Of a stretch of 8,854 bases of DNA, positions 1 through 6,473 are shown piece after piece. The stretch is taken from contig JALNWO010000067.1 in the NCBI GenBank assembly GCA_023230825.1, forward strand, positions 1 through 8,854. The letters are read 5' to 3'. Positions within the stretch are counted from its first letter, which is position 1. The number at the start of each line of letters is the position of its first letter. Position numbers and translations under genes: made by a program. Below the pieces are notes generated by a model. It was given only the letters and a program-made list of their open reading frames with translations, did no database searches and was not told the DNA's origin. This DNA comes from Acholeplasmataceae bacterium (lineage in GTDB: Bacteria > Bacillota_I > Bacilli_A > Acholeplasmatales > Acholeplasmataceae).

Positions 1-186
1 CTTCGGATAGTCGGCAGAACATACGTGGCGTTTTAGATAGCCCCATGATTTATCTGCAAGGCAGTTCAGGCAAACGTCACCACCTGCATGAGCCGAGAGC
101 CTGAGTGTCGCAAGAAAATCTGGCGGAAACCATTGGCGACACTTTACGCAATAACCTGTTATTGTGATGTCATTAATTTTTCCCAT
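1..186 (-). CDS. Zinc-knuckle protein, possible HNH-type endonuclease, N-terminal part
   Basis: An open frame of 62 codons starts with ATG at 186 and runs off the window edge. An AGAGGT ribosome-binding site lies five bases upstream, inside the end of the preceding gene, whose stop is only 2 bp away. Two Cys pairs are visible, C13-x2-C16 and C39-x2-C42, separated by a 'W-F-P-P-x-F' segment. This layout (CxxC, aromatic/proline, Phe, CxxC) is common at the N-terminus of phage HNH or endonuclease VII-like proteins, but no HNH motif is reached before the edge. By my count G+C is 84/180 (about 47%) against about 30% next door, and G/C-ending Leu, Ser and Pro codons appear. That suggests recent acquisition. 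It could equally be a small zinc-ribbon protein of another kind. Confidence 0.6.
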   Translation of the reverse strand, partial: MGKINDITITGYCVKCRQWFPPDFLATLRLSAHAGGDVCLNCLADKSWGYLKRHVCSADYPK

Positions 187-188
187 AG

Positions 189-458
189 TTACCTCTGTAT
201 AGCTTCTCTTTCTTGTTGGTTTTTTAATATGTTATCATAATCTTCTTCAGGCATTTCCTCAGGAGCATGTAGTATCCACATATCTCTGTCTTTAATGAAA
301 TGAAATATATTATGAGCACCACATCCTGGACACTGAAGAGCTATCGATGTTTGATTATAAGGATTAGTATTACTTGATTCAATTAATTTGTTAGCATGAA
401 CAGTATCATACATAATATAGTTACACGAATGACATCTTATTAGATCGTGATTACTCAT
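189..458 (-). CDS. Small zinc-ribbon protein (89 aa)
   Basis: Two CxxC knuckles, C9-H-S-C12 and C43-P-G-C46, about 30 residues apart and followed by G47/H49, form a typical zinc ribbon. The C-terminal third is acidic and then helical, with Glu, Gln and Arg. The ATG at 458 has a perfect AGGAGG six bases upstream and overlaps the end of the 283-aa gene by 8 nt (ATGAGTAA), so translation is likely coupled. Ribbons of this kind in phages bind nucleic acid or RNA polymerase, but nothing here identifies the partner. The gene is real by start signal, overlap and composition; its function is unknown. Confidence 0.75.
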   Translation of the reverse strand: MSNHDLIRCHSCNYIMYDTVHANKLIESSNTNPYNQTSIALQCPGCGAHNIFHFIKDRDMWILHAPEEMPEEDYDNILKNQQEREAIQR

Positions 459-1302
459 TCTTTTCCTCCTTTAATTGGAATGCTAATACATAGTAATCTC
501 GTACTCTTCTTGTTGATACTATTATATCTGACTCATCAATTCTACTATCAATTACATCTTGATGTTTTAAGTAACTAAGGTTTAAGTATAATCCTTTGCT
601 ATTATTATGAGCATATCTAATTGAGACAAATTTATCTTTTTCAATCTTTCCATTTAGAATAGGCTTTTTAGTCTTAGCATCGTTAATTGTAAATATAATA
701 GTATTATCAGGGGTACCATAATCTATGTCTACAGTCATAGTATATTTGTTATTGAATACTGATCCCATTATTATCTTTGAATAGTTTGTAAAGTATCTTG
801 TTAAAAGATCTTGTCTCTCTATAATTTTTGTATTAGTTATTCTTTGTAACTGATCAATAGCTATTTCATGATCATCTGAGGTGTAGTAATTATAATACTC
901 ATCAAGAGCTCCGACTTTATCAAGAGTCTTTTCATATTCTCTCATTCTATATATCATCTTCTCGTTACGTTTACGAGCCGCTCTATGTACAGCGTCTATA
1001 ATTTCTTGGTGTATTAAATAGTTGTCTATTAATAAGTCAGCTAATTCACCAACGTTTGCAAAGCCGTCTATAATTGGTTCCTCATCATCTTCTAACATAT
1101 CTTCATTTTGTACAAAGTAATAGAATTCTTTTACTTCAGAGTACCATTTTTTATATGTTCCATCATAATGATGTCTACCATTAATTCCTAATGTATATTC
1201 ACCAAGATAAACTTTCTTACTATCTTGCCAATGTATCTCATCAATAATATTAAGAGCTAATAACTCTATTAACTCACGTATTGTTTCTTCGTTATATTCC
1301 AT
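451..1302 (-). CDS. Conserved-looking phage protein of unknown function (283 aa)
   Basis: I do not recognise this protein. Residues 1-30 are acidic and helical. Residues 60-82 hold an acidic patch (EDMLEDDEEP). About residues 90-175 are predicted helical with charged, coiled-coil-like stretches (AARKRNEKMIYRMREYEKT). Residues 180-280 alternate hydrophobic and polar positions as in beta strands. No Cys pairs, P-loop or membrane segment is seen. The start at 1302 has AAGGAG seven bases upstream. It follows the primase-helicase after an 88-bp gap and is coupled to the zinc-ribbon gene downstream, so it sits in the replication operon. A role in replication is suggested only by context. Confidence 0.8.
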   Translation of the reverse strand: MEYNEETIRELIELLALNIIDEIHWQDSKKVYLGEYTLGINGRHHYDGTYKKWYSEVKEFYYFVQNEDMLEDDEEPIIDGFANVGELADLLIDNYLIHQEIIDAVHRAARKRNEKMIYRMREYEKTLDKVGALDEYYNYYTSDDHEIAIDQLQRITNTKIIERQDLLTRYFTNYSKIIMGSVFNNKYTMTVDIDYGTPDNTIIFTINDAKTKKPILNGKIEKDKFVSIRYAHNNSKGLYLNLSYLKHQDVIDSRIDESDIIVSTRRVRDYYVLAFQLKEEKNE

Positions 1303-1389
1303 TGTATTTCTCCTTATCTTTTATTAGTAATACCCGTAGTCATCTATAGGCATTATCGTTTGATTTTAGTATGTTATTTGTCTTCACAG

Positions 1390-3198
1390 CTATTCTATTC
1401 TTTTAAGTCTGTAGTCCAGAGAGAAGTTTAGTGTAACATTGAATAGATTACCATCATTATTCTTAAACATTTCGAGTGTACGTACAGTATCATCTTGTTT
1501 TCCATTGATACCGATTACCTTTCTTGATGATTTCTCTATGTTACCTGAACCAAAGCCTGCGTATAAGTCAATGATACCTTGTCTACTATATGTTCTTGAT
1601 GTTTGAGAGACAGCTATTATTATTATATCTTTTGCTACAGCAAGATCATTTAGTTTAATCATTGTTTTACCTATGAAGTCTTTACCCCATAGGTCTTTTG
1701 TTTCTTGTATTTGCTCTAAGTAATCTATTACTATTACTTGAGCATTCTCTTGTAGTATAGCCTCTTCAATATGTTCTAATGTAGGAGCCATTTGTACTAC
1801 TTTAAGATGCTCTAAGTATGGTTTAGATATTTCATAAGCATTAATATAATGACGTTCTATTTCTTGTTTAGTATAGCCTGTAATCATTTGCATATTCTTT
1901 CTATGAGTTAGCATAGCTGCTGTCTCTGGAGCGAATAGTATAGTTGAACGTTGAAAGTTCTTATCTACTTCGCCTGTCATAAAGTTAAGTCCTAAGATAA
2001 GATTTTGAACAAAGGTTGATTTATTAATACCTGTTGTTCCAACTAATGTAACAAGTTCACCAGGATATATTTTACAATCTAAATTAGGATCAAGTCCTAA
2101 CATGGTATCTAAATGTATTACTCTATTAGTATAATCTGTTTCAAGTCTTTGTATCAATGCTTTTTGCATATCTTCCATAGAGAATATTTCAAGTGCCATA
2201 TTCTTATGTTTAAAGTATTGGCATGATGTTATACATTTGGATTTCAAAATAGGATCATTACAACCATACTGATATCCTTTATTATATACATTCTCTACGT
2301 TCTTAATGATTACAGCATCTTCTAATGATTTATTATTCCAATCAAGTATAGCAGCTTTAGCTACTTCACTTGGGAATCCATGTCTCCTAAAGTGTGATGC
2401 TAATCTCATTGATACATTATTACGAGTACCTTCTTCTGGTCCATCTTGGAATAGAGTATAGATACATGATGCTATATTACGAGGTTCTATTATTGACGTT
2501 GAGAATACAGTACGAGGTTTCTGTGCTGTTACAACATGATGTTTAAGCTCATTCTCTCCATACTTATTTTCAAGTTCATCAAAGTATAACTCTTGTCTCG
2601 ACAGTACAGTATTATAATCAGATGCAAGTTCTTTAATCTCAGCAGGTGATAAGTTAAGAAGTTCATCTGCAGTTAAATGAATTTTATATAGCTTAGATTT
2701 TTGATTAACAGTAAAGGGTAATCTAATAACACTTGTTGTGTTGTATACACTATAATCAATGAGTGCTGTTCCCATGATATTTTTAACTGCTTCTTTAATA
2801 TAGAAAGCATAATGCTTTGACATTTCTAATCCGAAACAGTCAGAATGAATATCTATATGATATCCGGTACCTGAGAACCATATTAATATATTGTCTTCTG
2901 TTAAGTCTTCAGTATGAATAAACATATTAAATATGTCTCTTGTTTTCTGTAGTGTATAATCGTCAGTATTATCACCTTTATCTATATCAATAGGGATCCA
3001 TCTTGCTATCCTATTAGAGATATGGCTAGAGACAGATCCCTTCTCAGCTAATTTATTTGCATCTTCTTCTTCGTACAAGAATACAGATTTATACATAGGT
3101 GTGGTCTCTCCATGTTCCATAATAAGATTATATATATTATCTTCATGAACAAAGTTCGCTCTCTTTCTAAGTGAGCCTATACACACCTCGTAATACAT
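1390..3198 (-). CDS. Primase-helicase fusion: AEP primase + PriCT-like + DnaB-type helicase (602 aa)
   Basis: A bifunctional replication protein that should synthesise primers and unwind DNA at the phage fork. Primase (about 60-165): D71-x-D73 in 'IPIDIDKGD' is the metal-binding motif I, 'SGTGYH' (109-114) is motif II, and D148 in 'LIDYSVYN' followed by 'IRLPFTVN' is motif III of archaeo-eukaryotic primases. A PriCT-like helical region (about 240-330) ends in C313, C322 and C326, a probable metal site. The RecA-like motor (about 360-600) has a P-loop G387-T-T-G-I-N-K-S394, E425 in the position of DnaB's catalytic Glu, Walker B 'VIVIDYLEQI' (D492), 'SQTSR' (531-535) and 'GSGNIE' (550-555), all matching DnaB order. 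The P-loop has Asn392 where Gly is usual. The start overlaps the preceding stop by one base (TAATG), implying coupling; its own Shine-Dalgarno is weak and distant. Confidence 0.9.
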   Translation of the reverse strand: MYYEVCIGSLRKRANFVHEDNIYNLIMEHGETTPMYKSVFLYEEEDANKLAEKGSVSSHISNRIARWIPIDIDKGDNTDDYTLQKTRDIFNMFIHTEDLTEDNILIWFSGTGYHIDIHSDCFGLEMSKHYAFYIKEAVKNIMGTALIDYSVYNTTSVIRLPFTVNQKSKLYKIHLTADELLNLSPAEIKELASDYNTVLSRQELYFDELENKYGENELKHHVVTAQKPRTVFSTSIIEPRNIASCIYTLFQDGPEEGTRNNVSMRLASHFRRHGFPSEVAKAAILDWNNKSLEDAVIIKNVENVYNKGYQYGCNDPILKSKCITSCQYFKHKNMALEIFSMEDMQKALIQRLETDYTNRVIHLDTMLGLDPNLDCKIYPGELVTLVGTTGINKSTFVQNLILGLNFMTGEVDKNFQRSTILFAPETAAMLTHRKNMQMITGYTKQEIERHYINAYEISKPYLEHLKVVQMAPTLEHIEEAILQENAQVIVIDYLEQIQETKDLWGKDFIGKTMIKLNDLAVAKDIIIIAVSQTSRTYSRQGIIDLYAGFGSGNIEKSSRKVIGINGKQDDTVRTLEMFKNNDGNLFNVTLNFSLDYRLKRIE

Positions 3199-3866
3199 TA
3201 GATTCTAATCCTTCCTGGTCGTTTAACTTCTTGTGTTGCTGGTTGAAATGGTTTAGCAGGAGCTCCACCAAATGGTACTTGTATATCATTTAAATCCATT
3301 TGCTCATCTTCTTTAGTATATACTTTTAAGTATCCACTATCGATAGATCTCTTTACATCATTCTGTAGACGTGGCATATCTGCTACATCATACATATTAT
3401 TATAAATAGTATTATAAAAGATGTCTCCTGTCTCTTGATTCTTATTAGCATACTTGTAATAGCAAACATTAATTTCGTTATTATATAAATGGTCATTAAT
3501 ATTCTCTGCAATTGATTCTGGAGTTGATAAGTATTCTTTAGCTGGTGTTTCAAATTCTCCATTTAACAAGAATCCTCCATCATATTTAATCGTCATAAGG
3601 AATCTTCCTATACGTTCGATAAGCCAGTTAGGTTCAAGTTCACCTGTTTTAGCCTTTTGGAAGTTTCCTGTTATCCACATTTTATCAGGGAACTTTTGTG
3701 AGTCTCCTTGTATAATGATTTCCCAGAAGATATCTCTGTTTCTTTCTTTTGCTTTATCAATTATTTCAACGATTCTTCCTGTTAGAAATTTGTTAGTAAA
3801 ATCTAACTTGCTATATTCTTTTTTTGATTGTTGTTGTAGTGCTCCCACTCTTATTCTTTTATTCAT
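3198..3866 (-). CDS. Putative single-stranded DNA-binding (OB-like) protein (222 aa)
   Basis: It lies between the Sak4-like ATPase and the primase-helicase, the usual place for a phage ssDNA-binding protein. Residues 28-70 form a strand-rich stretch ('TGRIVEIIDKAKER', 'FWEIIIQ', 'KMWITGNFQ') like an OB-fold opening. Then come 'RFLMTIKYDGG' and a mixed region to about 180. The C-terminal part is low in structure: an acidic 'EDEQMDLNDIQVPFGG' recalls the SSB acidic tip but is internal, and a Pro/Ala-rich, basic tail (PATQEVKRPGRIRI) follows. The ATG at 3866 has AAGGAG upstream and overlaps the ATPase stop by 8 nt (ATGAATAA). Phage DUF669-like proteins found beside Sak4 ATPases are a possible relative. 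The call rests on context and fold impression, not on a diagnostic motif. Confidence 0.6.
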   Translation of the reverse strand: MNKRIRVGALQQQSKKEYSKLDFTNKFLTGRIVEIIDKAKERNRDIFWEIIIQGDSQKFPDKMWITGNFQKAKTGELEPNWLIERIGRFLMTIKYDGGFLLNGEFETPAKEYLSTPESIAENINDHLYNNEINVCYYKYANKNQETGDIFYNTIYNNMYDVADMPRLQNDVKRSIDSGYLKVYTKEDEQMDLNDIQVPFGGAPAKPFQPATQEVKRPGRIRI

Positions 3867-4755
3867 GTTTCTCTCCTTTTTTCTCTTGTTTATAACTTGT
3901 GATTTCTTTTACGAAGTCTTGGTATGAGAACTTAATCTTCTTGCCTTGTAATGGTCTTAATCTTGAACCCATTTGTACCTCTTCGAATCCATCGAATGAT
4001 AGATGTACTTGGTTTTTATCATCTTTAACAACGTATCCTATTAACTCACACATACCCATAATCTTCTTTGCTATACCACGAGGAAGGTCAGCACTTTTTT
4101 GTATTATTTTAGTCTTATCTTTCTCAATGAATGAGGTATTCTTAGCATGAGATATAAGTATCAAGTTAATGCCTCTTTGTTTAAGTAATTTCTTAAGTTC
4201 ACTAATTATAGAGGTAACTCTATCACGAGCAAGAGCCCAGTCTGAACCATATTCTCTTGCTCCCATAGCAGGGATTTTAAGTTCAGCAATTACTTCTTGC
4301 TCAACCCATGTATTAATTTCATCTACTGTATCAATTACAACAGTCTCAAATGGAAAGTTATTATCATATATCTGATCAAAGATATAATCTATAGCTTCCT
4401 GAAGCGAATAAGTAGGCATAGGCTGTCCGATTAAGTCTCCGACAGTATATACATAGCCTCTATCTTTAGGCTCTGTAATCTTCGTTTTTGGAATCCCCAT
4501 GCCATCTGTTTCGATTTTACCATCTTCAGTATATACATGTTCAACAGGTGGTCTTAGACTTGTACATATTATTCTATTGATACCAGGTACAAAGTCTGAA
4601 CCTAATTCTGTATCAATTAGTAATACACTATCTCTTCCACCTTCAGCCCATGAAGATGCTACAGTAGTTTTCCATGTCTTTGGATGACCAAAGAATAGGA
4701 TCGTCATGCCTTTTGGTACGACGTTCCAGTTAATCTCAGCGTTTCTTAATATCAT
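3859..4755 (-). CDS. Sak4-like RecA-fold ATPase (298 aa)
   Basis: A single RecA-core ATPase of the kind phages use with single-strand annealing or ssDNA-binding proteins in recombination. Motifs in order: P-loop G23-H-P-K-T-W-K29-T30; 'LLIDTELG' (45-52), as in Sak4 relatives; Walker B 'TVVIDTVDEI' (138-147, D142); 'AREYGSDW' (166-173); and 'ILISHAK' (199-205), the sensor-like strand ending in His. A C-terminal strand-rich part (about 235-285) precedes a Lys/Glu tail. Trp28 replaces the usual Gly before the P-loop Lys. The start at 4755 has AGGAG five bases upstream. It overlaps the ssDNA-binding candidate by 8 nt, fitting the common Sak4-SSB pairing. It is not full-length RecA (too short, no L2 signature), and DnaB is excluded by motif content. 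Confidence 0.8.
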   Translation of the reverse strand: MILRNAEINWNVVPKGMTILFFGHPKTWKTTVASSWAEGGRDSVLLIDTELGSDFVPGINRIICTSLRPPVEHVYTEDGKIETDGMGIPKTKITEPKDRGYVYTVGDLIGQPMPTYSLQEAIDYIFDQIYDNNFPFETVVIDTVDEINTWVEQEVIAELKIPAMGAREYGSDWALARDRVTSIISELKKLLKQRGINLILISHAKNTSFIEKDKTKIIQKSADLPRGIAKKIMGMCELIGYVVKDDKNQVHLSFDGFEEVQMGSRLRPLQGKKIKFSYQDFVKEITSYKQEKKGEKHE

Positions 4756-4802
4756 ATTTTCTCCTATGTTATTTTAATCTTTTAAGTCTGCGGAATATTC
4801 AG

Positions 4803-5150
4803 CTACCACTCCTCTGGTCTTCTAAGCTTAACATCGAAGTCAAGTTTAGGTTTCTTTCTGTCTTCTGTGTCAGTAATAAGTAATCTTGTTGACTCTGTTT
4901 CAACAGAATACTCTTCGAACACTTCAGGCTTCTCTTGTTTCAACCATTTCTGATCTAATCTTTTAGTTGTAGTTGTACTATAACTAACTTTGTACTGACC
5001 AAATTTAGCTTGAGTACCAGGTTGAATCAGTTTCTTCAGTTCAAGTTCTAATAATGCAGCTTGATCATTATGATTCTTAGCTGCTTTCTTTGATAGATTG
5101 ATAGCTTCTAATAGCTCTTCAATCGTTTCAATGCTCCATTGTTCTTCCAT
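4803..5150 (-). CDS. Free-standing YqaJ-exonuclease-tail-like protein (115 aa)
   Basis: Residues 5-43 are a charged helical, coiled-coil-like segment. Residues 50-93 read 'GQYKVSYSTTTTKRLDQKWL', then 'KQEKPEVFEEY' and 'STRLLIT'. This follows the pattern at the C-terminus of YqaJ/lambda-type phage exonucleases, where a strand is followed by R-x-D-x-K-x-L/K-x-E-x-P-x-x-x-x-x-Y and a final R-x-x-x-I strand. Here no nuclease domain precedes it; the upstream gene is an unrelated unknown. It lies directly before the Sak4-like ATPase, which supports a recombination role, perhaps as partner of a nuclease encoded elsewhere. The ATG at 5150 has AAAGGAGG five bases upstream. Family assignment is from memory of the motif. 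Confidence 0.7.
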   Translation of the reverse strand: MEEQWSIETIEELLEAINLSKKAAKNHNDQAALLELELKKLIQPGTQAKFGQYKVSYSTTTTKRLDQKWLKQEKPEVFEEYSVETESTRLLITDTEDRKKPKLDFDVKLRRPEEW

Positions 5151-5161
5151 TCTTTCCTCCT

Positions 5162-5497
5162 TTAAGTTATTAAGAAATATGTTTGATTTTTATTTAGTTT
5201 ACTAAATTCTATTGTTATGATATCTCTAAAGCCAGTAACTTCACAAATCTGAGATGACTTAGTAGGTTTAATAGGAGAGCTCACTGACCCTCCTTGCATA
5301 AATTTATCATAATAATTTAAAGAATATATAGTATCTTTTGATAGAGTTATACTCACCCAACCTGTTTGTCCTGACTCAGGATTCTTATAGAGAAATGTTA
5401 TCATAATTCCATCATCTAATTGGGTGACTCTTAACTCTTTATTCTGTACATTAGTTACATATGCTTTAATTGTTTTATCTTTTGATTCAACTATCAT
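5162..5497 (-). CDS. Unknown beta-rich protein (111 aa)
   Basis: I do not recognise this protein. Almost the whole length alternates as beta strands ('IKAYVTNV', 'ELRVTQL', 'IMITFLY', 'WVSITLS', 'ITIEFSKL', 'YFLIT'), with a Ser/Gly/Pro-rich loop at about 68-80. There are no catalytic motifs, Cys pairs or membrane segments. The ATG at 5497 has TAGGAGGA upstream, and the preceding stop is 8 bp away. It is embedded in the replication operon between another unknown and the YqaJ-tail-like gene. A small all-beta nucleic-acid-binding fold is possible but not shown. Confidence 0.75.
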   Translation of the reverse strand: MIVESKDKTIKAYVTNVQNKELRVTQLDDGIMITFLYKNPESGQTGWVSITLSKDTIYSLNYYDKFMQGGSVSSPIKPTKSSQICEVTGFRDIITIEFSKLNKNQTYFLIT

Positions 5498-5505
5498 GAT
5501 TCCTC

Positions 5506-5931
5506 CTATATGAATATGACAATTAATTTATTGTCTTCATTCACTCTATAGTATAGCATGAATGTATCAGTGATTAGTTGCATCCATTTATCTGTTAGAT
5601 CAATTTTAAAGTTATTGGAATACATGTGATTTCCATTAAGACTTAGAGTAGTAGTTATCCAACTTCTACTAATGATAACTTTCTCTTGATAGTTATCAGT
5701 CTTAGTTTCTAAGCATAGTAAATCATACCATGTGTAAGGTACTCTGTATGAGCCTATTGAACCTAAGTCAAATTCATTGTTAAATGACATGATAAATATC
5801 TCAGGTCTTGTATAGATCTCATAATCTTCATTTTGAACTATTTCCATAAGATGCGGTGCAAGTTCTCTTGTATCAAATAGCTCTTGAAATTGTTTCTTTA
5901 ACTCTGTTTCTATTGCAGTAATTTTGTGCAT
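5506..5931 (-). CDS. Unknown protein (141 aa)
   Basis: I do not recognise this protein. Residues 1-35 look helical (ETELKKQFQELFDT). The rest mixes strands and aromatic residues ('EIFIMSFNNEFDLG', 'YRVPYTWYDLLCLETK', 'DKWMQLITDTFMLYY') and ends in a very hydrophobic strand 'KLIVIFI' just before the stop. Such an ending suggests a buried terminal strand rather than a membrane helix. The start at 5931 has AAGGAG six bases upstream, and the Shine-Dalgarno overlaps the stop codon of the 21-codon gene before it, so the two are probably co-translated. Confidence 0.75.
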   Translation of the reverse strand: MHKITAIETELKKQFQELFDTRELAPHLMEIVQNEDYEIYTRPEIFIMSFNNEFDLGSIGSYRVPYTWYDLLCLETKTDNYQEKVIISRSWITTTLSLNGNHMYSNNFKIDLTDKWMQLITDTFMLYYRVNEDNKLIVIFI

Positions 5932-5940
5932 GTTATCTCC

Positions 5941-6006
5941 TTATTTTGTTTTATCTACAGCATAATATATGATAGCCATTATGCCTAATATTAATAGAAA
6001 GTCCAT
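5941..6006 (-). CDS. 21-aa membrane micropeptide
   Basis: A 22-codon frame, ATG at 6006 to TAA at 5941, encodes MDFLLILGIMAIIYYAVDKT plus a final Lys. Residues 3-17 are a continuous hydrophobic stretch, followed by a positive tail (DKTK), so it could span the membrane once. The Shine-Dalgarno AAGGAG stands five bases before the ATG, as good as any in the window, and carries the stop of the 122-aa gene in it. It fills an otherwise unexplained 84-bp gap exactly, with the next gene's ribosome site starting at its own stop. Function is unknown. Confidence 0.65.
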   Translation of the reverse strand: MDFLLILGIMAIIYYAVDKTK

Positions 6007-6015
6007 TGTGTCTCC

Positions 6016-6384
6016 TTAGAATGGTATGTCTGCGTTAGTATCAGGTTGAGATAGTTTATCCATTACTCTGAATACTTCTGAGATGTTTGTTAGAATATAG
6101 TCAGCTATCTTATCGAGATAGATCTGTTGTTCATTCTGACAATATTTCCCTAATTTAATATAGATATACTTAGAGAATATTTCTCTAATGGATTCTTCTT
6201 CTATGACTTCAGAGAATGTTATTAATGATAATATCTCATCAATAAATTGTTTAATCTCTGATAGTTCTTCTGGTAACTTATTGATAGGAACAGTAAAAGT
6301 TATCTCTATCTTATTAGAGAAAACAAATATAAGTTCCCAATAAATGTTTTTAGTGTTTCTTAATGATATTTTTAATAGTTCCAT
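6016..6384 (-). CDS. Unknown protein with SSB-like acidic C-terminal tip (122 aa)
   Basis: First gene of the replication block, preceded by a terminator and a TATAAT box. Residues 3-35 look like beta strands (LLKISLRN, WELIFVFS, IEITFTVPI). Residues 38-110 are mostly helical and acidic, with two Cys or fewer and no enzyme motif. The last residues are DTNADIPF. The D-x-x-x-D-I-P-F ending is the hallmark of bacterial SSB C-termini, which bind many replication and repair proteins through it. I see no clear OB fold in the rest, so it may be a divergent SSB or a protein that mimics the SSB tip. The start at 6384 has AAGGAG five bases upstream. Confidence 0.75.
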   Translation of the reverse strand: MELLKISLRNTKNIYWELIFVFSNKIEITFTVPINKLPEELSEIKQFIDEILSLITFSEVIEEESIREIFSKYIYIKLGKYCQNEQQIYLDKIADYILTNISEVFRVMDKLSQPDTNADIPF

Positions 6385-6407
6385 ATCATCTCCTTAATTA
6401 TTAATTT

Positions 6408-6436
6408 ATTATAATGCAAGATTTATTCCAATCTTA
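6408..6436 (-). promoter_or_regulatory. Candidate promoter of the replication block
   Basis: A perfect TATAAT stands at 6413-6408, just after the terminator and 23 bases before the ATG at 6384, whose AAGGAG would lie in a short leader. The hexamer at the -35 position (6436-6431, TAAGAT) is poor, so a phage-modified polymerase or an activator would be needed, or the box is chance in AT-rich DNA. Confidence 0.35.
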
Positions 6437-6437
6437 T

Positions 6438-6473
6438 AAAAAATATCCCCCTCCTTTTATAAAGGAAGGAGAT
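6438..6473 (-). terminator. Intrinsic terminator ending the upstream block
   Basis: The 5' arm 6473-6461 (ATCTCCTTCCTTT) pairs with the 3' arm 6457-6445 (AAAGGAGGGGGAT) around a three-base ATA loop. All 13 positions pair, two of them as G-U. The stem is followed by ATTTTTT (6444-6438). This is a textbook Rho-independent terminator for minus-strand transcription, placed between the 41-codon gene and the 122-aa gene. Confidence 0.85.

Noticed and set aside
1324..1353. Nine-codon minus-strand frame MPIDDYGYY after the primase-helicase
   Set aside because: The acidic, aromatic peptide looks like a replication-protein tip, but it has no ribosome site and is separated from the primase-helicase frame by stops. 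I treat it as chance.
3715..4687. Several plus-strand frames opposite the ATPase and ssDNA-binding genes
   Set aside because: They are antisense to genes with clear motifs, have no ribosome sites, and their Ser/Leu/Phe-rich content is what antisense of AT-rich coding DNA gives.
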